A model generated the notes under the pieces. The model saw nothing but the letters and a program-made list of their open reading frames with translations, was not told where the DNA came from and did not search any database. From Nitrospirales bacterium (GTDB lineage Bacteria; Nitrospirota; Nitrospiria; Nitrospirales; UBA8639): a DNA stretch of 64,000 nucleotides. Below, piece after piece: positions 26,838 to 36,824 of the stretch. The first letter of the stretch is position 1. Each line of letters starts with the position of its first letter. A program made the position numbers and the translations under genes. The DNA lies in the NCBI GenBank assembly GCA_031315915.1, contig JALDRK010000017.1:1-64000 (forward strand), written 5' to 3'.

Positions 26838-29359
26838 TTAGGCGACAAATTGGTTCAAGGAGACGTAATCCTTGATGTACTCAGGAATGAGAGCGCGATA
26901 TTTCTCCGGCACTGCCTTATAGTCACGGGTGGAAAAGACCGGGTTTGTGGCCAGGTCCGTGAAATGCCGGTTTTCAATAATGGAGCGAATCTGATTGCTG
27001 CTGGCATAAGCCTTGAAGTAGTTCTTGATGGCCACGATGGCTTCGGGCTTGTCAGGCTTGTGGTCGGCCACGAATTTGGCGAATTCTTCCTCCAGGAGTT
27101 CATCCTTAGTTTGAATCGTGGAATGAGCCGAATTTTTCCAGAATTTCGCGTGGCGTGAGCGTCGGTCCACGTCCATGCTTTGCGGAGCTTATCGAGAGTG
27201 TAGTATTCCTCGAGCTTCTCGAAGACCTCGCGGTTCCCATAGTCGATGACTCGGGTCCCATTGTCCCGCCTCGACGAGCAGAGCGTGGTTTGGTTTATCT
27301 CGCGCACGGTGTCTTCAAACCTCTCAAAAACATGCGGTCGATCCTCGCGCGTATTCGTCAGTCTTCCTCTTCCTGAATGCTGGAGAATATCCTGCCCCAG
27401 ATGTTCGTAGGTGCCTGCCACCACCACCGGTCCGGTTCCTCCGCCAGTTTTGACTGGCCTTCTTGAAGAGCGGGGAAGCTCAAGGACTTCGTCATAATTA
27501 AATTCTTCCTCGAAGTATTCGCAGTTGGCGAAGAAGTCGAAGAGTTTAAAGGCGGTTTTCTGTGCGGCTGATTCACCCCTTCTTTGATCGCGTCGTCGAA
27601 CAATTGTTCGAGAAAATTATGTTTGCGGGTCTGTAGCGCCCTTTTGTTGAATGAAATCCGTGGGGGAGAGATGGGACGAAACAAGCTAAGGTTGAGGATA
27701 TCCGGGCAATCATAATACGGTCGTCATCATGCAAACCGTCATAATTCACAGGCACATTGCTGGTTTGTAGCTTGCTAAGAAGTTGGCGGACCCTAGCAAA
27801 TTGTTATTAGTGAAGTTGATGGTGGTGTTGCGCATCGTCACTTGCGACGGGCCTGCACGGCGAAGTCAAACTGGTACCGACCGGGAAACATGCGGTCCGC
27901 CATTTCGTTGAGGACTTGTGTCAAGCTTAGCGCGTGGTTCTGGCTGACGGCGAAGATAATGGATTTTCCGATCTCGCTGATGGGGATCACGCAGGGCATT
28001 CTTTCCAGAAAGGTTTTTGCAGAATAGTTGGTTGGTGGCCTTGGAAAAGAAACGTTTCTCGAACTCTCGTTGTTTGAAGGCTTCTTGCTGGTCTTCCCAC
28101 CTTGTCATCGCTGAAACGACAAACCCCTTCTTCCGAGAGTAGTGCCGTGGTGACTTCCCGTCCGCGCATCCACCACATTGGGATTGATCGGAACCCTTCC
28201 TTACCCCATCCAGCAGGGAGTAGCGGAAGGTGGGCTGGCTATTTTCACATCCAAAGGTCCGGTAGGTGTCGAGGCAACTTCGTGCGCCTCTCTGCTTCTC
28301 TCGGGTCACGCGTGGTTGGACTGCTTTGTTCGAACCTTCGGGTAATCTCTGGGTGTGGCCGTGAGCCCGAGTTTGTAGCCTATGAAGTAGTCGAACACCG
28401 CACGGGCGTTTCCGCCAATGGAGCGATGCGCTTCGTCTGAAATTACCAAATCGAAGTCGGTCGGCGAAAACCGTCTCTGGTATTTTGTTATTGAAACAGA
28501 GACTGTGCACCGTGGTCACGACGATCTCGGCCCAGCCGCCAGTCATCGCGGTTTCCTTGTAAATATTCGTTTTGAAAATCAGCCGAGAGCAGCCTTAAAC
28601 CAAACGCTTTTGGCGATCCTCCAGTTCGAGTCCGATCAACCAGGAAGAGTACGCGATGGGCGTTACCGGTACGGAGGAACAGCTTGATAATCGCGGCCGC
28701 CGTCAGCGTTTTACCCGTGCCGGTGGCCATTTCGAACAAAAAGCGATCCTTTCCATCTTTCACAGCCCGTTGGAGGGCATAGATGGCCTTCAATTGATAG
28801 GGGCGTAGAAATCGCAACTTGTTCGTCTGGATGTACCCTGAGCGTTCGGCTTCATTTTCCAGGCTGCTTCGGACGCATAACTAGGCCGTTGCGTGAGGAC
28901 GATGTAATCATCGCCGACCTGCTCTTCGATCAGGGCTTGCGGGTTTGGCTTGGTTCTGACAGTCAGCCACTGAGTCTGGGGTTGGAAACGAGGTGATGAC
29001 AGAAGGGTTGCCCGTTCAGATCCCAGGGTAGTGGAGTTGCCGTTTGAGAGGATAATGAAACGGCAGTTTTGGGAGTGGGCATATTTGCATTGCCTGCTCT
29101 TTGGCTGCCAAGGGATTTTTATCCTCTGCTTTGGCCTCCAGGATGATGAAAGGGAAGCCTCTGGTGTCGAGGAGCAGGAAATCGACAAATCCTCTTTGAG
29201 TCTTCTCGAAGTTGTTGCCGAGCGAATCAAGGTCGGCTGACGTAACGTCACGCTTGGTTCCAGTTGGATGTTGTCAGGTTTGTCGCCTTCGCCAAAAAAG
29301 CGCCAGCCCGCTGCTTCGAGCAGCTTGTTGATTTTAATGCGGGCTGTGGCCTCTTTCAT
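26838..29359 (-). pseudogene. hsdR: Type I restriction endonuclease subunit HsdR, heavily frameshifted
   Basis: The locus length (~840 codons) is near normal for HsdR. The N-terminus at 29359 reads EATARIKINKLLEAAGWRFF, typical of the family. 'YAHSQNCRFIILSNGNSTTL' reappears in frame about 95 residues on (near 29070), helicase motif I ATGTGKT lies near 28730 ('FLFEMATGTGKTLTAAAII'), and the C-terminal helical domain ends 'EYIKDYVSLNQFVA' at 26838. Between these islands the protein jumps frame at least eight times. It ends nine bases before hsdMS, so R precedes MS in one operon. As read, no functional translocase/nuclease can be made. Real decay or consensus errors are both possible. Confidence 0.85.
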
Positions 29360-29699
29360 CAGTTAAGGCGTAGGCGTTAGTTCTGTAACTCAGGTTTGGA
29401 CGGTTTGAAAAAGGTGAGACATGCTACCCAACTCATTAAATAAAGTACAGAATTTTTGTTCCAAGAATTTTGCCGATGAGATTAGAAAACGAATGCTTTC
29501 TTATGGAAAATGTCGGGAAGGTCGGAGAGGGAAGGATCTGTGTCCGGGGTGATGCTTCATGGCTCGGCTAGGTCCTTCGCCCTCTACTGACTCCAGGATG
29601 ACAGTAGGGGATTTTCTAATTAGGACTGTTGGGATGAGGATGGGGCCGGAGCCAGGGGCTGGACATCCTTTAGGAACCTTCAAGGGGATTGTTTTTCTG
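29360..29699. other. Intergenic region holding a palindromic repeat
   Basis: Between hsdR and the metallophosphoesterase gene there is no coding frame. The main content is the inverted-repeat element at 29529-29610. Confidence 0.5.
29529..29610. repeat. Dispersed palindromic repeat element
   Basis: GGGAAGGATCTGTGTCC on one side faces GGTCCTTCGCCCTCTACTGACTCCAGGATGACAG on the other. The reverse complement of the right arm (CTGTCATCCTGGAG...GAAGGACC) matches the motif at 22626-22658. Both arms thus carry the same word in opposite directions, as expected for a short non-coding mobile or REP-like element. Confidence 0.55.
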
Positions 29700-30698
29700 T
29701 CAAACGCTTTGTGAGTAACAACATGCTGTCTCTACTTCTATGGGGATTTTGCGCAGTGTGTGAAGGATGATTTCCGGCTGGCAGAACAGTCGGATGGGAA
29801 ATAGCGACGTCCCCACGCCGCGGGATGTGTATCCGCGCATGGATTTGTACCGCCATCGTCCGGCCTTATAGGGGCGGGGGCACCGGCAATGGGTGATGAT
29901 GGGTTTGCCTCCGGGAAGGCAGATTTGGCCACCATGAGAATGACCGCAAAGATATAAATCCATCCCGGCTTGTGCCGCTTCGGGAAGTATTTCCGGCGAA
30001 TGTACCAGGAGGATGCGAACTACATTCTGAGGGGCGCTCTTTACGGCTTTGTCCAAGTCTCCCGTTTCATAGTAGTGCACGTCGTCGAGTCCCAGCAGCC
30101 AAATGGTCTCGTTCCCTTTTTCAATGGGTTGGGCTTCGTTCATGAGCATGCGAATGCCGCATTGTTCCAAGCCCGGCACCATTTCCAGCCAGTCGTGATT
30201 TCCCAGGACACCGCTGATCCCATAGGGTGCATGGATCTGTTCCGTCAGGGTTTTCATTAGCGTGAGGGTCTTGTCGTAGTTGCCGAAGGTGCGGAACCGA
30301 TAATCTCCGGTCAGCACGCAGAGGTCGTATTGCAGGGGGGCCAGCGCTTCCGCAAGGCTTTTGCCCTTGTCCACCATGCCTTCAATATGGAGATCGGAAA
30401 GATGCAAAATGCGAAAGCCTTCAAAAGCTGCCGGTAAATGGGGGAGAGGCACCTCATGCTCGACGACGGTGTACCGCAGGGAATTGCGAACGGCGATCGG
30501 CCAGACTCCCGTTATTTTCAACAGGGTTTTGAGTGCCCAGGATATGGGCGCAAACTCTTCCAAGTGGACATGGAAGTGGTGACCGTGCATCAGAAAGGCG
30601 GAATAGTGAGCTTGCATTTCCATGCGTTTGCCTGCGTGATGCGGCCCGATTCGGTCCACGAGTTTCGCGAACGCCTCTTGTTCGTGTAAGTGATCCAT
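29700..30698 (-). CDS. Calcineurin-like metallophosphoesterase
   Basis: A 332-residue protein. The dinuclear metal motifs of the superfamily are in order: LHLSDLHIEG (D-x-H), LTGDY, LGNHDW (GNHD), a conserved histidine in 'VHSPEILPEAA', and GHSHGGQI. This is the YaeI/PhoD-unrelated small phosphoesterase type often annotated as membrane-associated, here with an N-terminal ~80 residues rich in His and one moderately hydrophobic segment (WALKTLLKITGVWPI). The substrate is unknown; phospholipid-linked phosphates such as UDP-diacylglucosamine or phosphatidylglycerol phosphate are guesses from relatives. It is divergent from the next gene, with a 41-base spacer. Confidence 0.85.
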   Translation of the reverse strand: MDHLHEQEAFAKLVDRIGPHHAGKRMEMQAHYSAFLMHGHHFHVHLEEFAPISWALKTLLKITGVWPIAVRNSLRYTVVEHEVPLPHLPAAFEGFRILHLSDLHIEGMVDKGKSLAEALAPLQYDLCVLTGDYRFRTFGNYDKTLTLMKTLTEQIHAPYGISGVLGNHDWLEMVPGLEQCGIRMLMNEAQPIEKGNETIWLLGLDDVHYYETGDLDKAVKSAPQNVVRILLVHSPEILPEAAQAGMDLYLCGHSHGGQICLPGGKPIITHCRCPRPYKAGRWRYKSMRGYTSRGVGTSLFPIRLFCQPEIILHTLRKIPIEVETACCYSQSV

Positions 30699-30739
30699 TG
30701 GACTTGTGCTCGTTAGCGATTCAACGGTAACATTTTATA

Positions 30740-31120
30740 ATGCAACGGTTAGATCTTCGTCATCCCGAAATTCCCGATTTGCAGTTTGTTCTGATGGTCA
30801 CGGCCTTATGCACGGCTGATTTGGAATCCCTCAATGCTCCTCAATCCGTTCGCGATGTGGTCTTTGATCGGTGTTGGGCTTTGCTCCATGAAAAGGCCCC
30901 ACCTCAAGAAAAGGCCGAACGGGTTCTTGATTTACGTACGGGCGATGACACGACCCTGGAAGCTCTCGTCAACATGATTCGCACGACATTCGAAGAGTAT
31001 GGATATGCCGAATTGACCTGGGACCAACCGCCCAGTCCGCCCACTCAAGACACCACCCCGGAAGCCCTGCCTCTGGTGGAACGCCTGGAAAAACTCTACC
31101 CTCCGAAAGAAGAGCCCTAA
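30740..31120 (+). CDS. Small acidic protein, unknown function
   Basis: A 126-residue protein beginning QRLDLRHPEIPDLQF. The N-terminal ~90 residues look like a compact helical domain with no export signal; the C-terminus is Pro/Thr-rich (PPSPPTQDTTPEALP) and ends in an acidic-basic helix. I do not recognise a family. No ribosome-binding site is evident before ATG 30740. It lies between divergent and convergent neighbours, so it is a single-gene unit. Codon-level regularity and absence of a better opposite frame support a real gene. Confidence 0.6.
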   Translation: MQRLDLRHPEIPDLQFVLMVTALCTADLESLNAPQSVRDVVFDRCWALLHEKAPPQEKAERVLDLRTGDDTTLEALVNMIRTTFEEYGYAELTWDQPPSPPTQDTTPEALPLVERLEKLYPPKEEP

Positions 31121-31359
31121 CCGGTTTTTTGCTTCTCCCACAAGATACTGTTGGCTTTTGATGTTTGTGGGAACCGAATGTATCTCGTTGTGTGGGCATG
31201 AACGCTTTGGACAATCCTTCCTGATTCTGCGAGATTGATGTTTCATTCCCTTTTCGGTTGTTGAAGGGAGGAACGTAACCCAACAGGAATTTGACTCTTA
31301 CGCCGACGGTGTAGGCTCTCAGCGGGGTCAGGGGTATGGAGGTGAACTCCATTCTGAAT

Positions 31360-32352
31360 TTACGAAGCCGTGACGGCTTTCATTTGTGTGACAGGGGTTT
31401 TGGCCGTTGACCATACTCCCATACTCCGAAATTTATCCTCTCGGTGTTTGAGTAAGGAAGGGAGCTTCATGGTTTGGAGTTCTCGGATGTGTGTTTCCAA
31501 TGTTTCAGAGAGTCGTTTGGCCATCATGACCGGGTCACGATGAGCGCCGCCCAGGGGCTCAGGAATAATTTCATCGATGACCTTGAGCTTCAATAATTCC
31601 GGGGCAGTCATTCGAAGAGCCGATGCCGCTTCGGATGCCTTTGACGGGTCGTTCCATAAGATGGCGGCGCATCCTTCCGGGGAGATGACGGAGTAGATCG
31701 AGTGTTCCAACATGAACACGCGGTCGGCCACGCCAAGCGCCAGTGCCCCTCCGCTGCCGCCTTCTCCCGTGACCACCGCCAAGATCGGGACCTGGAGCCT
31801 GGCCATTTCGAGGAGATTTCGGGCGATGGCTTCCGACTGACCTCGTTGTTCCGCGTCGATTCCCGGATACGCTCCTGGTGTGTCAATGAACGTGATGACC
31901 GGGCGTTTGCACCGCTCGGCCAGTTTCATCAGCCGTAGGGCTTTTCGATACCCCTCCGGTTTGGCCATTCCGAAATTTCGCCGCATCCGTTCTTTCAACG
32001 ATTTGCCTTTTTCGTGCCCGATCATCATAACCGACCGGTCTTTCCATAGGGCAAATCCGCCGATGATGGCTTGATCGTCTCCAAACAGGCGGTCGCCATG
32101 CATTTCCTGGAATTCGTCGGTCATGTGTTCCACATAGTCCGAAATGGATGGGCGCTGGGGATGTCGGGCAATTTGGCTGCGTTGCCAAGGAGTCAGATTG
32201 GAGAAAATCTCCGCCTCCAGTTTCGTGAGTTGTTCGGAGTGTTTGACGATCGCATCCTGGACAGAGGCCTTTTTTGATTTGGCCTTCACCAATTTGGCAA
32301 TGCGTTCTTCCAGCTCTTTGAGGGGTTTTTCAAATTCCAAAAATTCACGCAC
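31360..32352 (-). CDS. accA: Acetyl-CoA carboxylase carboxyltransferase subunit alpha
   Basis: The protein transfers carboxyl from carboxybiotin to acetyl-CoA, forming malonyl-CoA with AccD. About 330 residues. The helical N-terminus (FLEFEKPLKELEERIAKL) is followed by the crotonase-like carboxyltransferase core with 'HGDRLFGDDQAIIGG', 'FIDTPGAYPGIDAEQRGQSE' and the oxyanion region VVTGEGGSGGALAL. The start is GTG 32352, chosen because AAGGAG lies seven bases upstream and the family begins just there; the frame is open to 32538 but that part overlaps dnaE. It is 22 bases after dnaE, the dnaE-accA order also found in E. coli. Confidence 0.96.
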   Translation of the reverse strand: MREFLEFEKPLKELEERIAKLVKAKSKKASVQDAIVKHSEQLTKLEAEIFSNLTPWQRSQIARHPQRPSISDYVEHMTDEFQEMHGDRLFGDDQAIIGGFALWKDRSVMMIGHEKGKSLKERMRRNFGMAKPEGYRKALRLMKLAERCKRPVITFIDTPGAYPGIDAEQRGQSEAIARNLLEMARLQVPILAVVTGEGGSGGALALGVADRVFMLEHSIYSVISPEGCAAILWNDPSKASEAASALRMTAPELLKLKVIDEIIPEPLGGAHRDPVMMAKRLSETLETHIRELQTMKLPSLLKHREDKFRSMGVWSTAKTPVTQMKAVTAS

Positions 32353-32374
32353 CGGCAGGCTCCTTGCGAGGGGG

Positions 32375-35300
32375 TTAGTGGAATGTGACCGTGGATGTTC
32401 CGAACACTTGTTCGACGGCTTCCAAGAACTCCGGGGTGGGGGCGATCCCCACATTGGGTAATTGAGACATCTTGGCCTGTAGGTTTGGTTGCAGGGAAAA
32501 GGCCAAGGTAACCGGTGTCGGCCCCGGATGGTGGTCAAAAATCTGTTTTAAGTGTAACAGATCTTCCGGGTCAACGTCCCGCTCGTGGATATTTAGGGTC
32601 ACATGGGACACCGTTTCGGTTTCCAGTTGGGGCACCGATTCCACTTTGGTGGCCTTCAGCCGGGCTCCATTCTCCATCAGGTCGACGGTGCCCGTGACTC
32701 GCAGGACCGATTCGGGGCCCAGCAGCGATTCGCTGTTTCTGAAGGTTTCGGGGAAGAGAATGACTTCGGCCGTTCCGTGTAAATCTTCGAGCTGAATATA
32801 GGCCATGCGATCACCCTTTTTGGTCGTCATAACTTTGATCCCGGAGACGACCCCGCAGACCTTGGCTTCTTTGCCGTCTCCTAATTCCGAAAGCGATTGA
32901 GTGGTGCAGGTGGAAAAATGTTTGATCGCCAGGCTGTGTCGATTGAGCGGATGGGACGTGATATAAAACCCGGTCAACTCCCGTTCATATTTCAGTAAAT
33001 CGTTTTGTGACCACTCGGAGATGTGAGGAATGGAAAACCCGAAACCTTCGGATGTCGATGGCGTGGAGGGTTCCTCCATGATGTCAAAGAGACTGGTTTG
33101 TCCCTGGCGTTTGTTCTTTTGGATGGTGGCGGCATGTTCCATGGCCTGATCCAGCACCTGATACAAGGCTGCGCGGGAAATCCCCATCGAATCGAATGCC
33201 CCTGCCTTGATGAGGCCTTCCAGCACCCGTTTATTCACCTTCTGCGAGTCGATACGGCAGCAGAAATCCATGAAGGACGAAAACGGGCCTTCTGCGTTGC
33301 GGACGTCCAAAATGGTTTCGACGGCATTTTCCCCCACATTTTTGATGGCCACGAGGCCGAACCGGATGCCTTCCGGCACAACCGTAAAGTTTTTCATGCT
33401 CTGATTGGCGTCGGGCGGGAGAATTTTCAACCCGAGTTCGCGGCATTCCGTAAAGTATCCAACCATTTTGTCGGTGTTGCCCATTTCGCTCGTGAGCAGG
33501 GCCGCCATGAATTGTGTGGGAAAATGGGTTTTGAGAAACGCGGTCTGATAGGTCACCATAGCATAGGCCGCCGAGTGGGATTTGTTGAATCCGTACCCTG
33601 CAAAAAACGCCATTTGATCGAAGAGTTTTTCAGCCTGTTTCTCCGGAATATGGTTGGCCTGGGCTCCTTGCACGAATAATTCTTTTTGTTTGGCCATTTC
33701 TTCGTGCTTTTTTTTGCCCATGGCCCGGCGAAGGAGGTCGGCTTGACCCAGAGAAAATCCGGCCAACTGGTTTGCGATGGCCATGACCTGCTCCTGATAC
33801 ACAATGACGCCGTAGGTTTCTTTGAGAATGGATTCCAACTGAGGGGGGTCGTAGACGATTTGCTTGGGATCTCGTTTGCGTTTAATGAAATCATCCACCA
33901 TTCCGCTTTCCAGCGGGCCGGGACGATATAACGCCAAAATGGCGATCAGATCTTCAAACGTTTCCGGTTTGATTTTGACCAGCAAATTGCGCATGCCGGA
34001 ACTTTCCAGTTGGAAGATGCCGGTCGTTTTGCCCGCGCCCAGGATGGCAAAGGTCTCGGAGTCCTCCAGAGGCAAATTGTTGATGTCAAAGGATGCGACG
34101 AACGCAGGGTCAGCTTTAAGCAGCGTGACGGCATGGTGAATCATGGTCAGGGTTTTTAATCCCAGAAAGTCGAATTTCACCAGCCCCACCTTTTCCAGGT
34201 CGGTCATGGTGTATTGGGTCACGATTTCATCGCTGCTGGTTTTATAGAGCGGGACATGGTCCATGAGCGGTTTTTGGGAGATGACCACTCCGGCTGCGTG
34301 CGTGGAGGCATGGCGCGCCAACCCTTCCAGGGCCATGGCATGGTCCATGAGCTCTTTGATGCGGACGTCCCCGTCGATCAGTTCTTTGAGTCGGGGTTCT
34401 TGTTGAATGGCATCCTGCAACGTGATATTCAGTTGGGTCGGGACCAGCTTGGCGACCCGGTCGACTTCGGCATAGGGAAAGTCCATCACCCGCCCGACGT
34501 CGCGGATGGCCGCTTTGGCGCCCAGCGTGCCGAAGGTAATAATCTGGCAGACGTGTTCCTCGCCATATTTCTCAATGACGTAATTGATCACTTCTCCCCG
34601 ACGGTCCATGCAAAAATCCATGTCGATATCCGGCATGGTGACCCGTTCGGGGTTCAGAAAGCGCTCGAAGAGGAGATTGTAGGCCAGCGGATCCAAGTCG
34701 GTAATCCGGAGGGCATAGGCCACCAAACTGCCGGCAGCCGATCCTCGACCCGGACCGACCGGAATGCCCCGGGACCGTGCAAAGTTGATGATGTCCCAGA
34801 CGACAAGGAAATATCCGGCATAGCCCATCGTATTCAGCACGGCCAGTTCGGTGTTCAGCCGATGTTGGTAGGCTTCGGCGGCTATGGATGTTGGCCGTTC
34901 CCGTAGTCTGTCGCGCAAGCCCTCTTCTACCAGGTGTTTCAAATAGGATTCATGTGTAAAGCCTTCAGGAACATGATAGTCAGGCAAATACGATTGTCCG
35001 AACTCTAATTCCAGATTGCATTGTTCCGCGACGTGGCAGGTATTCAGGACGGCCATAGGGAGTTCGGCGAATTCATAGACCATCTCATCAGTGGATTTGA
35101 CGTAGAGCTGGTCGGTGTCGAACTTCATCCGGTTCGGGTCTTTGAGAGTTTTGCCGGTTTGGAGGCACAGCATGATTTCGTGCGGGCGGGCATCACCCTT
35201 TTTCAAGTAATGGCAGTCATTGGTGCCCACGAGAGGAATCCCCAATTTTTTATGGATTTCAACCAAGCCCTGGTTGGCGATGCGTTGGTGTTCCAAGCCG

Positions 35301-35839
35301 TTGGCCTGGATTTCCAGGAAATAGCGGTCTTTTCCGAAAATGTGCCGGTACTCGTCCGCCACCCGAGTGGCGGCTTCCATATCTCGTTGGCCAATGAGAT
35401 AAGGAATCTCCCCGCTGAGACATCCTGAAAGTGCAATGAGTCCCTCCTGATGTTCTTGAAGCAGTTCCTTATCCATGCGCGGTTTATAATAAAATCCTTC
35501 AAGATAGGCTTTGCTGGAGAGTTTGATCAGGTTGTGGTAGCCGACTCGATTCGTGGCGAGCAGGATAAGATGGTAATACTCGTTATGGGCAAATTGTCCT
35601 TCGCGTTGGGTACGATGGCCGGGCGCCAGGTAGGCCTCGCATCCAATGATGGGTTTGACGCCGTGAGCTTTGGCCTTTTGATAAAAATCGATAGCCCCGA
35701 ACAGATTGCCGTGATCGGTCATCGCCACTGCCGGCATGTCAAATTCCTTGACTTGCTGGAAAAGAGGAGTGAGTTGGTTCGCTCCGTCGAGGAGGCTATA
35801 CTGGGTGTGCAGATGCAGATGAACGAATTGTGAGGACAC
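32375..35839 (-). CDS. dnaE: DNA polymerase III subunit alpha
   Basis: The replicative polymerase catalytic subunit, 1154 residues, normal length. The N-terminal PHP domain begins FVHLHLHTQYSLLDG (His motifs at 7-11) with TDHGNLFG and further conserved His residues. The palm carries PDIDMDF with Asp404 and Asp406, and 'GPGRGSAAGSLVAYAL' precedes it. A helix-hairpin-helix region, a C-terminal OB-fold (VCGVVSGIKVMTTKKGDRMA near 990) and a short tau-binding end follow. The frame is clean over its 3.5 kb, which shows that the local sequence quality here is good. No proofreading domain is fused, as expected for DnaE1. Confidence 0.97.
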   Translation of the reverse strand: MSSQFVHLHLHTQYSLLDGANQLTPLFQQVKEFDMPAVAMTDHGNLFGAIDFYQKAKAHGVKPIIGCEAYLAPGHRTQREGQFAHNEYYHLILLATNRVGYHNLIKLSSKAYLEGFYYKPRMDKELLQEHQEGLIALSGCLSGEIPYLIGQRDMEAATRVADEYRHIFGKDRYFLEIQANGLEHQRIANQGLVEIHKKLGIPLVGTNDCHYLKKGDARPHEIMLCLQTGKTLKDPNRMKFDTDQLYVKSTDEMVYEFAELPMAVLNTCHVAEQCNLELEFGQSYLPDYHVPEGFTHESYLKHLVEEGLRDRLRERPTSIAAEAYQHRLNTELAVLNTMGYAGYFLVVWDIINFARSRGIPVGPGRGSAAGSLVAYALRITDLDPLAYNLLFERFLNPERVTMPDIDMDFCMDRRGEVINYVIEKYGEEHVCQIITFGTLGAKAAIRDVGRVMDFPYAEVDRVAKLVPTQLNITLQDAIQQEPRLKELIDGDVRIKELMDHAMALEGLARHASTHAAGVVISQKPLMDHVPLYKTSSDEIVTQYTMTDLEKVGLVKFDFLGLKTLTMIHHAVTLLKADPAFVASFDINNLPLEDSETFAILGAGKTTGIFQLESSGMRNLLVKIKPETFEDLIAILALYRPGPLESGMVDDFIKRKRDPKQIVYDPPQLESILKETYGVIVYQEQVMAIANQLAGFSLGQADLLRRAMGKKKHEEMAKQKELFVQGAQANHIPEKQAEKLFDQMAFFAGYGFNKSHSAAYAMVTYQTAFLKTHFPTQFMAALLTSEMGNTDKMVGYFTECRELGLKILPPDANQSMKNFTVVPEGIRFGLVAIKNVGENAVETILDVRNAEGPFSSFMDFCCRIDSQKVNKRVLEGLIKAGAFDSMGISRAALYQVLDQAMEHAATIQKNKRQGQTSLFDIMEEPSTPSTSEGFGFSIPHISEWSQNDLLKYERELTGFYITSHPLNRHSLAIKHFSTCTTQSLSELGDGKEAKVCGVVSGIKVMTTKKGDRMAYIQLEDLHGTAEVILFPETFRNSESLLGPESVLRVTGTVDLMENGARLKATKVESVPQLETETVSHVTLNIHERDVDPEDLLHLKQIFDHHPGPTPVTLAFSLQPNLQAKMSQLPNVGIAPTPEFLEAVEQVFGTSTVTFH

Positions 35840-36199
35840 TCAGTGAATCCTTACGGGTAAAAAAAAATTCTAATGACGGACCTAGATGAAGTCAATGAAA
35901 CTCGGTGTCAGGTGGCTTCTATCATCGTATATTTTATGGCGATCAATGATTTCATGAAAGAAAAGTTTCCGGAGAGTGGTTGGTCAGGGTATAGCACCAT
36001 AATTCGCAAAAATTGGGCATAACCTTGTGGATAACCTCCATCTGATACCATGAGAGGCCACGGTAACGGGGAAATGCACAGTTTGCCTGTTTAGTAAGCA
36101 TAGTGAGGCTGTAGGGGGGACCCCCAATTAGTAGGTCAAGATGATGAGCTGGGTACGTGACATATTTTTTTATGATCGAAGAACAAGGAGGTCATTGGG
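35840..36199. other. Intergenic region between dnaE and ybjQ
   Basis: Divergent promoters for dnaE-accA (minus) and ybjQ (plus) must lie here. I see AT-rich stretches and a small palindrome GGGGGGACCCCC at about 36114-36125, but no gene. AAGGAGG at 36186-36192 is the ribosome-binding site of ybjQ. Confidence 0.5.
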
Positions 36200-36520
36200 A
36201 TGATATTAACCACGACGCCAACGATTGAAGGGAGGCGAATCAAAGAATACTTGGGAGTGGTAACGGGCGAAGCCATTTTGGGGACGAATTTTTTTAGAGA
36301 TTTTTTTGCCAATATTCGTGATATCGTCGGCGGTCGATCCGGAGCCTATGAAAAAGAGTTACGTCGTGCGCGGGAAACGGCGTTTCAGGAAATTCAAGAA
36401 GAAGCCTTAAAGGTTGGAGCGAATGCCATTGTGGGCATCGACTTAGATTATGAAGTGATGGGAGAAACCGGAAGTATGCTCATGGTGAGCATTAGCGGCA
36501 CCGCCGTGATTTTGGAATAA
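36200..36520 (+). CDS. YbjQ/UPF0145 family protein
   Basis: A 106-residue cytoplasmic protein matching the YbjQ family: '[25 protein letters not shown]' at the N-terminus, '[20 protein letters not shown]' in the middle and '[16 protein letters not shown]' near the C-terminus. The family forms pentamers and is sometimes called putative heavy-metal-binding; a function is not established. Start ATG 36200 follows AAGGAGG by seven bases. Single-gene unit upstream of bacterioferritin. Confidence 0.93.
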   Translation: MILTTTPTIEGRRIKEYLGVVTGEAILGTNFFRDFFANIRDIVGGRSGAYEKELRRARETAFQEIQEEALKVGANAIVGIDLDYEVMGETGSMLMVSISGTAVILE

Positions 36521-36824
36521 AGCAGTCCAGCGATTCGATTATGGAAGCATAAAATTTTTCTTTGACTCATTGAGCGCGGTGATCCTGAAAATCCGGATCA
36601 ACGAATTTGAGAAAGATAATCAGTGTTAATTGTTTTCACCTACATAAAATAATTGACCTCATGAAAGTAGAACCGATAGAATTAAGAAGATTTATATGAA
36701 GGAAAGTGTGAAAATGTCGCATGTTATTGTTCTCTCTGCGTGTAGATTAACGACGGCAGGGTGGCATATCTGAAGCACGGAGGCCGATTCTTTAATATGA
36801 TACCTAACAACCAAGGAGGAAGTG

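Noticed and set aside
34214-34906. A 230-codon plus-strand frame
   Set aside because: Antisense to dnaE.
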